Source: JAGXLC01 sp964461045 (GTDB lineage: Bacteria > Bacteroidota > Bacteroidia > Bacteroidales > UBA12077). From it: 25,059 nucleotides of DNA. Shown here piece after piece: positions 1-8,064 of this stretch (within the stretch, counting starts at the first letter, position 1; the number at the start of each line of letters is the position of its first letter). The position numbers and the translations under genes are program-made. The notes under the pieces are model-generated. The model saw only the letters and a program-made list of their open reading frames with translations, was not told the origin of the DNA and did not search any database. The stretch lies in contig CAYWSJ010000049.1 in NCBI GenBank assembly GCA_964461045.1, positions 1 to 25,059 of the forward strand, given 5' to 3'.

Positions 1-2
1 TG

Positions 3-143
3 GAAAAATATGGAATTGAAGTGATGCCAACTTATTTTTTCATTGGAAAAGACGGCAAACTGATACTCTCACCGGCACCGGCTCCTTCAGAAAAAGTAGA
101 ATGGAAAATATACAGGGAGATGAAAGGCAGAGGTGATTTATAA
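3..143 (+). CDS. Thioredoxin-fold (TlpA/redoxin-like) protein, C-terminal fragment
   Basis: Only the last 46 codons are present; the gene begins outside the window. The peptide contains the segment VMPTYFFIGKDGKL, in which the proline after the hydrophobic pair matches the cis-proline loop of thioredoxin folds, followed by the F-I-x-K-D-G-K strand-turn typical of TlpA/AhpC-type proteins. The CxxC active site would lie upstream and cannot be seen. The stop codon overlaps by 6 bp the 3' end of the convergent NUDIX gene. The family call rests on this short stretch, and the substrate is unknown. Confidence 0.6.
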   Translation, partial: EKYGIEVMPTYFFIGKDGKLILSPAPAPSEKVEWKIYREMKGRGDL

Positions 144-752
144 AGCATCTCCTGCTTTAAGTACTTCAATAATCGAATAATATGTGTTTTCCTGCATCAT
201 GTCAATGTTTTCTTTCTTTACCCATTTTGCCTGGGTTATATCTTCCTCGGTTTGCGGTGAAGGAGTAATATCATCTTCATGGCACATTTCATACCAGTAT
301 GTTTTTTTTAAAATAAGGACACCCTCAAGAATATAGGCGTGATAAGTTACATCAAGAATATCACGTATTTTGAGCGGCCATACGCCACATTCTTCTCTTA
401 CTTCTCTCAGGGCAGCTTTATCAGGTTTTTCTCCTTTGTCCAGTTTTCCTTTAGGTAAATCCCATTTTCCTCGTCTCTTTATAACCAGGTATTCTTCTTT
501 TTTATTTTTTACAAGCCCGCCGGCTGCTTCAACAATCCTGAAGAAAGACTGAAATTCATTAAATATTTTTTCAACATCATGGTAAATGATAAATACATTT
601 TGAATATCTTTAATACTTTTAAAAAGTTCCAGGACGTATGCCAGTTGGATCTCATTGAGATATTTGACAAATAGTCCGTTATATTCTTTATAATATTTTT
701 CGAACTGATTCGTCAGAAAGATCCTCCTGTTGTCAAAAAAAACTTTATACAT
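138..752 (-). CDS. NUDIX hydrolase
   Basis: This is a nucleoside-diphosphate-X hydrolase of about 204 residues. The Nudix box is complete at about residues 102-124: G-x5-E-x7-REVREECGV, which supplies the metal-binding REUxEE core. The roughly 80 residues before it are an N-terminal extension usual in Bacteroidota homologues. The reading frame is open back to 788, but the ATG at 752 (MYKVFFDNRR) is preferred because it resembles the usual start of this family and leaves the divergent pyrE start intact. With that start only 7 bp separate it from pyrE, so each promoter must lie inside the other gene. The substrate cannot be deduced; a nucleotide or nucleotide-sugar housecleaning role is possible. 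Confidence 0.85.
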   Translation of the reverse strand: MYKVFFDNRRIFLTNQFEKYYKEYNGLFVKYLNEIQLAYVLELFKSIKDIQNVFIIYHDVEKIFNEFQSFFRIVEAAGGLVKNKKEEYLVIKRRGKWDLPKGKLDKGEKPDKAALREVREECGVWPLKIRDILDVTYHAYILEGVLILKKTYWYEMCHEDDITPSPQTEEDITQAKWVKKENIDMMQENTYYSIIEVLKAGDAL

Positions 753-755
753 TTG
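748..755 (+). promoter_or_regulatory. Possible -7 box for pyrE
   Basis: TACATTTG matches the Bacteroidota -7 consensus TAnnTTTG. It ends only 4 bp before the pyrE ATG at 760, so transcription would begin at or next to the start codon and the mRNA would be almost leaderless. No good TTG -33 element lies at 17-23 bp, so the call is weak. Confidence 0.3.
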
Positions 756-759
756 CTGT

Positions 760-1395
760 ATGGAAAAATTTGAAAGAAAAATAGCCAAATCTCTATTACA
801 AATAAACGCAATAAAATTTAATCCTGCAAATCCGTTTTTATGGTCTTCAGGTTGGAAATCGCCTATTTACTGTGATAATCGCAAAATTTTGTCGTTTCCC
901 TCAATACGCGATGAAGTGCGTAAAAATTTTGTTAAATCAATTGAAAAAAATTATAAACAACCGGATGTTATTGCCGGTGTAGCTACAGGAGCTATTGCAT
1001 TGGGTGCACTTACAGCCGATGCTATGGAATTGCCTTTTGTTTATGTACGTTCTTCAGCAAAGAAGCACGGACTGGAGAACAAAGTTGAAGGAGTGATAAA
1101 GCCCGGCCAGTCCGTAGTGGTTATTGAAGATCTTGTTTCTACCGGGCGCAGTAGTTTGAATGCTGTTCAGGCACTCAGAGAAGCCGGAGGAAAAGTTACA
1201 GGCATGGGTGCCATATTTTCTTACGGCTTTTCGCATGCACAGGAAAATTTTAAGAAAAATGATTGCCCGCTTTTTACACTTACAAATTATAGTACTTTGA
1301 TTAAAGTGGCTATTGAAGAAGGTTTTCTTGACGAAAAATATACACAGACTTTACAGGAATGGAGAAAAGAGCCTGAAACCTGGGGTCAGAAATAA
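760..1395 (+). CDS. pyrE: Orotate phosphoribosyltransferase
   Basis: This enzyme transfers ribose-5-phosphate from PRPP to orotate, giving OMP in cytosolic pyrimidine synthesis. The 211-residue product has the PRPP-binding loop VVVIEDLVSTGRSS at about 119-132, the catalytic-loop region RSSAKKHG at about 97-104, and the N-terminal LWSSGWKSPIYCDNR substrate segment. The length is normal for the family. An upstream in-frame codon at 730 is open, but the ATG at 760 begins the conserved sequence (MEKFERKIAKSL). The SRPBCC gene follows after 6 bp and is probably co-transcribed. The NUDIX gene diverges from it with almost no spacer. Confidence 0.95.
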   Translation: MEKFERKIAKSLLQINAIKFNPANPFLWSSGWKSPIYCDNRKILSFPSIRDEVRKNFVKSIEKNYKQPDVIAGVATGAIALGALTADAMELPFVYVRSSAKKHGLENKVEGVIKPGQSVVVIEDLVSTGRSSLNAVQALREAGGKVTGMGAIFSYGFSHAQENFKKNDCPLFTLTNYSTLIKVAIEEGFLDEKYTQTLQEWRKEPETWGQK

Positions 1396-1401
1396 ACAAT
1401 T

Positions 1402-1821
1402 ATGTCAAAAGTAGTAAGCAAAATAGGAACCATCAGGAAAAACGATGAAGAGATTTTTCAGTTCTTATCGGATTTTCGAAATTTTACTCCCCTTGTACCC
1501 GAAGATAAAATTCAAAACTGGCAGGCAGAAGAAGAAGTATGTCACCTTGAAATTTCAGGAGTGGGAAAAACCGGGATGAAGATGGTTGAAAAAGAGCCCA
1601 ATAAACTGATTAAAATTACCAGTTATAAAGAAACACCTTTTGATTTTAATTTGTGGGTTCAGTTGAAGCAGGTAGAGGAAAATGATACAAAAATCAGAAT
1701 TACTGCTGAGGCTCAGCTAAGTCCTTTCCTAAAACCAGTCATTTCAAAACATCTTCAAAAAGGGTTGGATGCCATGGTTGACAAAATGACAGAGTTTTTC
1801 AACAACGATAAACATTTATAA
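1402..1821 (+). CDS. SRPBCC (START-like) family protein
   Basis: This 139-residue protein is probably a single helix-grip SRPBCC domain, a fold that makes a hydrophobic cavity for small ligands. The pattern fits: an N-terminal strand, a helix with the FLSDFRNFTPLVP segment, strands around EVCHLEISGVGKTGMKM and KITSYKETPFDFNLW, and a long C-terminal helix (KPVISKHLQKGLDAMVDKM). No signal peptide or membrane segment is visible. It starts 6 bp after pyrE and ends converging on birA with a 6-bp overlap. Homologues commonly sit beside pyrE in Bacteroidota, but the ligand and function are unknown. Confidence 0.75.
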   Translation: MSKVVSKIGTIRKNDEEIFQFLSDFRNFTPLVPEDKIQNWQAEEEVCHLEISGVGKTGMKMVEKEPNKLIKITSYKETPFDFNLWVQLKQVEENDTKIRITAEAQLSPFLKPVISKHLQKGLDAMVDKMTEFFNNDKHL

Positions 1822-2565
1822 AATAAATTCAATTTCTTTGAAATTATAATCCAGTTGCTTCCCATCATTCGTTTCAAGGATTATCTGGCCAAAGTCTGTA
1901 ACTCCTTTAATTTTTGCCTGGAAAATAGAATTATGATCCTGGAACATTGTTAGCTGGTCCTTTCTGAAAAGATATTTATGATATTCTTTATTCAGTTTAT
2001 GGTTTGTTTTGCTGACAAGATAGGCATAGCGTCTATTCAGAGCAGAAATAATTTTATTAAGTTCCTCTTTTAAGGAATACTTTTTTTGTGTTAATTGAGC
2101 CAGGGAAATGGGATTTGGCAGAGATGCAGGAAATTCTTCCTGGTTAATATTTATGCCTATGCCCACAATTGTCTGTATAATTTTTTTCCCGGCCAGGTCG
2201 TTTTCAATAAGAATCCCGGCAATTTTATGGTTCCGAATGAAAATATCGTTGGGCCATTTAATGCATACCTCGTTGGAATATTCTTTCAGATAGTCTAACA
2301 GTGACAGGGATACCATTTTACTGATAAGAAATTGCTGTTCAGCTTTAAGGTATTTAGGTTTTAAAAGAAAGGAGAAAGTAAGGTTTTTACCGCTTTCGGC
2401 AAACCAGGTGTTGTTTCCATAACCCCGGCCCTGGCTTTGTTCTGCTGCAATAACAAGAGAACCTTCGCTTATCTTTTGGTCATCAGCCAGTTCTTTAATA
2501 TAATCGTTGGTGCTTTCTGTTGAAAGCAGATTAATTATTTCTTGTCCTATGCAGGGTTGATTCAT
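1816..2565 (-). CDS. birA: Biotin--[acetyl-CoA-carboxylase] ligase
   Basis: BirA makes biotinyl-AMP and attaches biotin to the carboxyl carrier protein of acetyl-CoA carboxylase and related enzymes. The 249-residue product contains the adenylate-binding segment QSQGRGYGNNTW (about 44-55), KWPNDI (about 103-108) and KIAGILIE (about 114-121), then a C-terminal SH3-like part. The N-terminal DNA-binding HTH of E. coli BirA is absent, so this is a monofunctional ligase rather than a repressor. The frame is open to a TTG at 2586, but that codon lies inside a -7 promoter box, so the ATG at 2565 is taken as the start. It diverges from rsfS. Confidence 0.93.
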   Translation of the reverse strand: MNQPCIGQEIINLLSTESTNDYIKELADDQKISEGSLVIAAEQSQGRGYGNNTWFAESGKNLTFSFLLKPKYLKAEQQFLISKMVSLSLLDYLKEYSNEVCIKWPNDIFIRNHKIAGILIENDLAGKKIIQTIVGIGININQEEFPASLPNPISLAQLTQKKYSLKEELNKIISALNRRYAYLVSKTNHKLNKEYHKYLFRKDQLTMFQDHNSIFQAKIKGVTDFGQIILETNDGKQLDYNFKEIEFIL

Positions 2566-2583
2566 AGTGAATAAATATATTTG

Positions 2584-2591
2584 CAAAGTTA
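2584..2591 (-). promoter_or_regulatory. -7 promoter box of birA
   Basis: Read on the minus strand this is TAACTTTG, a full match to TAnnTTTG. A TTTG lies 23 bp upstream (minus-strand reading of 2615-2618). The box is about 19 bp before the ATG at 2565 and rules out the earlier TTG as start. Confidence 0.55.
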
Positions 2592-2766
2592 TTCAATTTA
2601 TTAGGATCAACGTCCAAAAAATTGTTTTTATGATTTTTACGGAAGAAATTAAAATATTTTGAATTCCTTTGCAATAAGACAAAATTTCATAACTATATTA
2701 GAGGTATGGTTTTTGACGACAAAATGATTCGGAAAAGACTTTTAATAAAAAAATTACAAAATTAAT

Positions 2767-2774
2767 TAACTTTG
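2767..2774 (+). promoter_or_regulatory. -7 promoter box of rsfS
   Basis: TAACTTTG matches TAnnTTTG exactly and lies 13 bp before the rsfS ATG. The -33 element is poor (TTTA at 2741-2744). It probably drives rsfS-ftsH-cdsA. Confidence 0.5.
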
Positions 2775-2787
2775 CAAAAAAAATTGA

Positions 2788-3168
2788 ATGAAAGTACAGA
2801 AGCAGGATGAAGTTTCAACTGAAGAATTGCTGAATTGTATAATAGAAGCGATACAGGATAAGAACGGGAGAGACTTAAAATTGCTGGATCTGCAAAAGAT
2901 TGAAAATTCAATATGTGATTTCTTCCTTATTTGTCACGGAACATCAAACACACATATTGATGCCATCACGGATAAGATTTACCGCGATGCCAAAGAAAAA
3001 TTTAATGAACTACCTTTCAGTAAAGAAGGTATGGAAAATAAAACCTGGATTTTACTGGATTATGGGAATATAGTAATTCACATTTTCCAGGAGGAATACA
3101 GGAGGTTTTATAATTTAGAAGATTTATGGGCAGATGCCGAAATAATTGAATATAAAAGCGAGGATTAA
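2788..3168 (+). CDS. rsfS: Ribosomal silencing factor RsfS
   Basis: RsfS (RsfA/Iojap family) binds ribosomal protein L14 on the 50S subunit and blocks subunit joining when nutrients run low. The 126-residue product shows the family landmarks: an N-terminal helix (ELLNCIIEAIQDKNGRDL), the CDFFLICHGTSNTHIDAI segment, then the tail WILLDYGNIVIHIFQEEYR and FYNLEDLWADAE, close to the usual W-x-L-x-D-Y-x-D-V-V-V-H-x-F pattern. It is the first gene of a cluster with ftsH 27 bp downstream, a common order in Bacteroidota. Confidence 0.93.
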   Translation: MKVQKQDEVSTEELLNCIIEAIQDKNGRDLKLLDLQKIENSICDFFLICHGTSNTHIDAITDKIYRDAKEKFNELPFSKEGMENKTWILLDYGNIVIHIFQEEYRRFYNLEDLWADAEIIEYKSED

Positions 3169-3179
3169 AAATTATTTTT

Positions 3180-3185
3180 AGGAGG
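3180..3185 (+). promoter_or_regulatory. Strong Shine-Dalgarno of ftsH
   Basis: AGGAGG lies 10 bp before the ftsH ATG. Such a canonical site is uncommon in this phylum and stands out from the other starts in the window, which mostly have A-rich leaders. Confidence 0.6.
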
Positions 3186-3195
3186 AACAAATAGC

Positions 3196-5442
3196 ATGGC
3201 AGAAAATAAAATGAATTCGAACCAAGCCAATCAGGAAAATCAGAACAATCCAAATAATAAAAGCAGTGATAAAAAACCCAAACCCAAATTTAACATGTAT
3301 TGGGTATACGGGATCATTTTTGTATTGTTTATAGCACTGAATTTCATGAATTTCGGAACAGGTCCGAAAGAGATTACCTGGCAGGACTTTAAGAATAACA
3401 TGTTGAAGCAGGATGAAGTTCAGAAGATTGTAGTCATTAATAAAGAAAAGGCTGAAGTATATATTAAACCTGATGCGATTAATAAATCCAAATACAAAGA
3501 ACTTTTTGACGGTGGAATGTTTTCTACTCCAAGACAAGGGCCTCATTATTTTTTCACCATTGGATCATTGGAGATCTTTGAAAAGAGGCTCAGGGAGGTC
3601 CAGGAACAAATGGGCGACTCCGATTATATAGATGTACGTTATGAAACCCGCCGGGATATATTGGGAGAGGTACTGACCTGGCTCCTGCCGATCTTTATCA
3701 TTGTGGCCATCTGGATTTTTATTTTCAGAAGAATGACCCGTGGCGGAAGCGGCGGTGGAGGTGCAGGAGGCATCTTCAACGTAGGAAAATCAAAAGCAGT
3801 ACTTTTTGATAAGGAGTCTAATGTTAAAGTCGATTTTAATGATGTGGCCGGCCTGGAAGAAGCAAAGGTCGAGGTGAGGGAAGTCGTCGAGTTCCTGAAA
3901 AATCCTAAAAAATATACAGAGCTTGGCGGAAAAATTCCGAAGGGTGCCTTGTTAGTTGGCCCTCCCGGAACAGGAAAAACGCTGTTGGCCAAAGCTGTAG
4001 CAGGTGAAGCGAATGTGCCTTTCTTTTCTATCTCCGGATCGGATTTCGTGGAAATGTTTGTTGGAGTCGGAGCTTCAAGAGTACGCGACTTGTTTAAGCA
4101 GGCTAAGGAAAAAGCCCCTTGTATTATTTTTATTGATGAGATTGATGCAATTGGCCGCGCAAGAGGTAAAAATCCGAGCATGGGAGCCAACGATGAAAGA
4201 GAAAATACACTGAACCAATTGTTAGCGGAAATGGATGGTTTCAGTAATAACATTGGAATCATCATTATTGCTGCAACAAACAGGGCAGATATGCTGGATA
4301 AAGCGCTTCTGCGGGCAGGAAGATTTGATCGTCAGATTCATGTGGATATGCCAGACCTGAAAGAGAGAACAGATATTTTTAAGGTCCATTTGAAACCTAT
4401 TAAAATTGATAAAGAACTGGATATAGAATTTCTGGCTAAACAAACACCTGGTTTTAGTGGCGCTGATATTGCTAATGTGTGTAATGAGGCGGCATTAATT
4501 GCAGCCAGGAAAGAAAAGAAAATTGTTGACAAGGATGACTTTATGGATGCAATAGATAGAATTGTGGCCGGACTGGAACGAAAAACCAAACTTATCACAC
4601 AATCAGAAAAAAGAGCCATTGCATTCCATGAATCTGGTCACGCCATTGTGAGCTGGCTTGTTGAACACGCAAGCCCTCTTGTCAAGGTGACAATCGTACC
4701 ACGCGGAAAAGCATTGGGTGCTGCTTGGTACCTGCCGGAAGAAAGAAACCTGACAACTACCGATCAGTTGTTTGATGAAATGAGCGCTGCTCTTGGAGGA
4801 CGTGCAGCCGAGGAACTTATGTTCGATAAAATTTCTACCGGGGCGCTAAACGACCTTGAAAAAGTAACCAAACAAGCTTATGCTATGGTCGCTTATTTTG
4901 GAATGAGCGATAAACTCGGAAATATGAGTTACTATGATTCGACAGGGCAGAGTGAGTTCACCTTTACAAAACCTTACAGCGAAAAAACCGCTGAGTTGAT
5001 AGATAAGGAGGTACAGGAATTTGTTACTGCAGCCTACAAAAGAGCTTATAAAATTTTGAGTGAGAACAAGGATAAACTGGAAAAACTTGCCGAATTGTTG
5101 TTGGATAAAGAAATTGTTTTTTCAGAAGATCTCGAAAGTATTCTTGGAAAACGTGAGTTTGATGATGAAAAACAGAAAATAATTGAGGAAAGCAAGAAAA
5201 TAAAGAAAATTCACGATAAAAGCTCTTCTGATTCTGAGAAAGAGGAAAAAGAGAAGAAATCGAAAGAAAAAGAACAGGAAAATACTGAAAAGTCCGGCAG
5301 CAAAGAAACTAAAAAAAAGAATCAGGCCAACTCAAAAAAGGAAAAACAATCTTCCGCTCAGAAAGATAAAAAGGGGAATGAAAAGAAAAAAGAGACTGAA
5401 AGCAAAAAAAAGCCCTCTGAATCAAAAAATAAAAAAGAATAA
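3196..5442 (+). CDS. ftsH: ATP-dependent zinc metalloprotease FtsH
   Basis: This is a membrane-anchored hexameric AAA+ protease that unfolds and degrades membrane and regulatory proteins. The 748 residues contain a Lys/Asn/Gln-rich cytosolic N-terminus, TM1 at about 34-52, a periplasmic domain, TM2 at about 157-178, a Gly-rich linker, Walker A GPPGTGKT (255-262), Walker B IIFIDEID (310-317), the second region of homology with the arginine finger (ATNRADMLDKALLRAGRFDRQ region, 360-380), the zinc site HESGH (478-482) and the third zinc ligand D553. All catalytic residues are present. The C-terminal ~75 residues (about 675-748) are an almost pure Lys/Glu/Ser low-complexity tail, longer than in E. 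coli FtsH. cdsA starts 3 bp later. Confidence 0.97.
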   Translation: MAENKMNSNQANQENQNNPNNKSSDKKPKPKFNMYWVYGIIFVLFIALNFMNFGTGPKEITWQDFKNNMLKQDEVQKIVVINKEKAEVYIKPDAINKSKYKELFDGGMFSTPRQGPHYFFTIGSLEIFEKRLREVQEQMGDSDYIDVRYETRRDILGEVLTWLLPIFIIVAIWIFIFRRMTRGGSGGGGAGGIFNVGKSKAVLFDKESNVKVDFNDVAGLEEAKVEVREVVEFLKNPKKYTELGGKIPKGALLVGPPGTGKTLLAKAVAGEANVPFFSISGSDFVEMFVGVGASRVRDLFKQAKEKAPCIIFIDEIDAIGRARGKNPSMGANDERENTLNQLLAEMDGFSNNIGIIIIAATNRADMLDKALLRAGRFDRQIHVDMPDLKERTDIFKVHLKPIKIDKELDIEFLAKQTPGFSGADIANVCNEAALIAARKEKKIVDKDDFMDAIDRIVAGLERKTKLITQSEKRAIAFHESGHAIVSWLVEHASPLVKVTIVPRGKALGAAWYLPEERNLTTTDQLFDEMSAALGGRAAEELMFDKISTGALNDLEKVTKQAYAMVAYFGMSDKLGNMSYYDSTGQSEFTFTKPYSEKTAELIDKEVQEFVTAAYKRAYKILSENKDKLEKLAELLLDKEIVFSEDLESILGKREFDDEKQKIIEESKKIKKIHDKSSSDSEKEEKEKKSKEKEQENTEKSGSKETKKKNQANSKKEKQSSAQKDKKGNEKKKETESKKKPSESKNKKE

Positions 5443-5445
5443 TTT

Positions 5446-6276
5446 TTGAATAACTTTTCCAAAAGAACGTTATCCGGGTTGATTTTTGTGATGCTTATCG
5501 TATCATCAATACTGATCAGCCCGGTTTCTTTTATAATAGTTTTCGGAGCTGTCGTCTACCTGGCCTCTTATGAATTTTTTGGATTTAAAAAGAAGGTTTT
5601 CAACAAAAGAGATCGTGTGTTTTTTTCGGCAATATCGGTTGTAATTTTCCTGGCTGGTTTTAACATTGCTTCTGATGATCTTAATTTTCCGTATGTGATT
5701 TTTCTGGTACCGTTTTTTGTGTTGCTCGATTTTTTCTTTTTGTTGAGAGACCGCAAAAAACTTCTTCCTAAACTTTCCTATGGTATTACAGGATGGCTTT
5801 ATATTGCAATTCCTTTTTCTATTTTAAATTTTCTGGCTTACCATTTTAATAATAATGAATTTTCCTCTGTTTTTCTCTTAAGTATTTTTATACTCATTTG
5901 GACGAATGATACATTTGCCTACCTGGTCGGAAATTATTTCGGAAAACATAGTTTGTTTTATCAGATTTCACCTAAAAAGACTGTGGAAGGCTTTTGGGGA
6001 GGTCTTGTTTTTTCTGTGCTTGCCGGTTGGATCATAAGTTTGTATTCTCCTTTTTTAAATGCATCTATGTGGTTGATAATTGGTCTTATAGTTTCCTTAA
6101 CAGGTAATTTAGGCGACCTTACTGAATCTGCCTTTAAGCGAAACGTGGATATCAAAGATTCCGGAAAAATAATACCCGGACATGGCGGAGTTTTAGACCG
6201 TTTTGATGCTGCGATTTTCGTCTTTCCTTCTGTGTATTTTGTATTGTTGCTGATGAATAATATTTCATTGTTTTAG
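5446..6276 (+). CDS. cdsA: Phosphatidate cytidylyltransferase
   Basis: CdsA makes CDP-diacylglycerol from phosphatidic acid and CTP, the precursor of bacterial phospholipids. The 276-residue product is almost entirely membrane helices and ends with the CDP-alcohol-forming signature: SPKKTVEGFWGG, then the D-L-T-E-S-x-x-K-R segment and KDSGKIIPGHGGVLDRFDA near the C-terminus. The start is a TTG at 5446, only 3 bp after the ftsH stop, suggesting translational coupling; no ATG lies near the expected N-terminus. Together with the downstream decarboxylase it points to phosphatidylethanolamine synthesis. Confidence 0.94.
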   Translation: MNNFSKRTLSGLIFVMLIVSSILISPVSFIIVFGAVVYLASYEFFGFKKKVFNKRDRVFFSAISVVIFLAGFNIASDDLNFPYVIFLVPFFVLLDFFFLLRDRKKLLPKLSYGITGWLYIAIPFSILNFLAYHFNNNEFSSVFLLSIFILIWTNDTFAYLVGNYFGKHSLFYQISPKKTVEGFWGGLVFSVLAGWIISLYSPFLNASMWLIIGLIVSLTGNLGDLTESAFKRNVDIKDSGKIIPGHGGVLDRFDAAIFVFPSVYFVLLLMNNISLF

Positions 6277-6383
6277 AGGTTTCACACTAAAGAGATATTA
6301 ATTCCTCGACCCGGACAGCAAGTTTGTATTTATTCAGTTTTCTCAAATCATCTAAAACAAAAATAATGGAATGTTTTTTTGAT

Positions 6384-6391
6384 TAACTTTG
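6384..6391 (+). promoter_or_regulatory. -7 promoter box upstream of psd
   Basis: TAACTTTG matches TAnnTTTG. The predicted leader of about 50 nt contains a small hairpin, ATGAATA (6402-6408) pairing with TATTCAT (6417-6423) over an 8-nt loop. The decarboxylase therefore probably has its own promoter, separate from ftsH-cdsA. Confidence 0.45.
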
Positions 6392-6447
6392 CTATTCGTG
6401 AATGAATAACTCTATGTATTCATCCGGGAAGAATAAAACAAAAGAAT

Positions 6448-7104
6448 ATGAAAATTCATAAAGAAGGTTATGGAGTTATTATTGTGACAGCAGGCATACT
6501 TGTTGTTGCAAATGGGTTGCTGGCTGTTTTTTCCGGCTGGCTCCCACTTGGGATTGTTAGTTTCATCGCTTTGTTAATTCTTCTTTTTGTAATGCGTTTT
6601 TTCCGAATTCCCCAAAGAAAATTTGTTACGGATGAAAATGCTGTAATCAGTCCTGCCGATGGGCAAGTGGTTGTTATTGAGAAAACAAATGAAGATGAAT
6701 ATTTTAAAGGGGAGAGGCTACAAATTTCTGTATTTATGTCCATTTGGGATGTGCACATCAATTGGTTCCCGGTAGCCGGAATTATTAAATATTTTCGTTA
6801 TCATCCTGGTAAATATCTTGTAGCGCGCTATCCAAAGTCTTCGAATTTGAATGAAAGAACTTCAGTAGTGCTTGAAGATAAAAATGGACGAGAATTATTG
6901 GTTAGGCAGATTGCCGGAGCTGTAGCGCGCCGGATTATAAGTTATGCCCCCGAAGGACGGAATGTAAAGCAATCTGAAGAACTGGGTTTTATTCGCTTTG
7001 GCTCCCGCCTGGATGTATTTCTGCCGCCTGGTACTTCAGTAAAAGTTAAAAAGGGTGAATTTGTAAAGGGAGGGAAAACTATTTTGGCTGCCTGGGAGTC
7101 ATAA
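6448..7104 (+). CDS. psd: Phosphatidylserine decarboxylase (short, PSD-A type)
   Basis: This enzyme decarboxylates phosphatidylserine to phosphatidylethanolamine with a pyruvoyl group made by self-cleavage. The 218-residue protein has two membrane-spanning stretches at about 8-48, the ISPADGQVVVIE segment (about 67-78), the SVFMSIWDVHINWFP active-site segment with its histidine, and the cleavage site F-G-S-R at 184-187, where Ser186 would become the pyruvoyl group of the small subunit. The short length matches the PSD-A type of Bacteroidota. It lies 171 bp after cdsA and converges on a lipoprotein gene with only 1 bp between stops. Confidence 0.93.
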   Translation: MKIHKEGYGVIIVTAGILVVANGLLAVFSGWLPLGIVSFIALLILLFVMRFFRIPQRKFVTDENAVISPADGQVVVIEKTNEDEYFKGERLQISVFMSIWDVHINWFPVAGIIKYFRYHPGKYLVARYPKSSNLNERTSVVLEDKNGRELLVRQIAGAVARRIISYAPEGRNVKQSEELGFIRFGSRLDVFLPPGTSVKVKKGEFVKGGKTILAAWES

Positions 7105-7105
7105 T

Positions 7106-7615
7106 TTACTGGTTCTTTTCTCCTTTAGAAGGATAGATCATAATCTTTTCGAGCTTATTTGCTTTAAAAATAAAAGTACCGGTCTTGTTATGATGTGTAA
7201 CCCGGACTGTATCATTTTTCGCTGAAGGAAAGTCAGATAGTCTTTTATGCAGATTCTCTTTTTTTAATCCCGGCTTGATGCTGTTTTTAAGTCTTATTTT
7301 TTTATCGCCTACAGTTAAGTTAATCAGGAACACTTCATCTTTTTGCTGAGGTTTATAAAAAAGAATGTTGTTTTTTCCTGAAAAGAACCGGTATACCGTG
7401 TCTACCATAGAAGGGTTGGATTTGGGAGTGCGGATATACTTTCTGTATTTCAAATTTCGGTTTTCTTTGCGAAATTTTTCAATATTTATTTCTCCGGTGA
7501 AAGGTTTTTTAATAAATTCCGCAGTAGTTAGCTGTTCGTGAGATTCAGGTCCATAGGTAGAACTACTGCAACCAAAAGAAATAAAAAATATAATAATAAT
7601 GAAGAAGCGATGCAT
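7106..7615 (-). CDS. Putative lipoprotein of unknown function
   Basis: The product is about 169 residues if read from the ATG at 7615, which gives a proper lipoprotein signal: MHRFFIIIIFFISFGC with the lipid-modified Cys at 16. The open frame continues to 7669, but a start there would bury the signal peptide. The mature part is Lys-rich, with short beta-like segments (NNILFYKPQQKDEVFLINL, TGTFIFKANKLEKIMIYP) and no motif I recognise. It starts 7 bp after the TPR gene and is probably co-transcribed with it. Confidence 0.65.
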   Translation of the reverse strand: MHRFFIIIIFFISFGCSSSTYGPESHEQLTTAEFIKKPFTGEINIEKFRKENRNLKYRKYIRTPKSNPSMVDTVYRFFSGKNNILFYKPQQKDEVFLINLTVGDKKIRLKNSIKPGLKKENLHKRLSDFPSAKNDTVRVTHHNKTGTFIFKANKLEKIMIYPSKGEKNQ

Positions 7616-7622
7616 AATACTT

Positions 7623-8051
7623 TTATTTTGCTGAATAGCTATAACTGATATTATTGGTAGAATCTGCAAAAAACTCAGGATGGAAAAACACCGAATAATC
7701 TGTTGCTTCTTGTTTCTGCCGGGCTTCCTCCAGTTCTTTTTCTTTCTTTATTTCTTTTTCGATATCTAAGGCTGATCTTAAGTATCTGAGTGCATCCCTG
7801 TAGTAGCCCATTTCGTGATGTAAAATTCCCATTTGCTTCAGGTATAGAGGAAACCGATGATGAATAATTGCCTTTTCATAATATTTATAAGCTTCAGCAG
7901 GTTTTCCCCGGGCATGAAAAATGATTCCCCATTCAAAAAAGTGGCGGGCTTTTTCTTTTGGATTACTTACCGGTGTTGCAAATTCAAATTTATCGGTATA
8001 ATAGTTCCTTTGCTTTGATTCCGGTCTTATTATTACAGGATCTTCAATCAT
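7623..8051 (-). CDS. TPR-repeat protein, small
   Basis: This 142-residue protein has about two tetratricopeptide repeats at roughly 32-100: KARHFFEWGIIFHARGKPAEAYKYYEKAI and LYLKQMGILHHEMGYYRDALRYLRSALDIE. A charged coiled stretch of Lys/Glu follows (about 100-115), then a Phe/Ser-rich tail. No signal peptide is visible, so it is presumably cytosolic. TPRs mediate protein-protein contacts; the partner may be the product of the adjacent lipoprotein gene, but that is inference. A 9-6-9 perfect inverted repeat lies just before its start. Confidence 0.75.
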   Translation of the reverse strand: MIEDPVIIRPESKQRNYYTDKFEFATPVSNPKEKARHFFEWGIIFHARGKPAEAYKYYEKAIIHHRFPLYLKQMGILHHEMGYYRDALRYLRSALDIEKEIKKEKELEEARQKQEATDYSVFFHPEFFADSTNNISYSYSAK

Positions 8052-8064
8052 AGAATTTCTATTA

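Noticed and set aside
3639..4265. Long antisense ORF inside ftsH
   Set aside because: It is a mirror of the ftsH coding frame with no motif, promoter or ribosome-binding site; ftsH itself is fully intact.
5218..5440. A-rich repeats at the end of ftsH as a tandem repeat array
   Set aside because: The Lys/Glu codons give periodic A-runs, but there is no repeated unit at the nucleotide level.
6402..6423. Hairpin in the psd leader as a riboswitch
   Set aside because: A single 7-bp AT-only stem is too small and has no recognised aptamer features.
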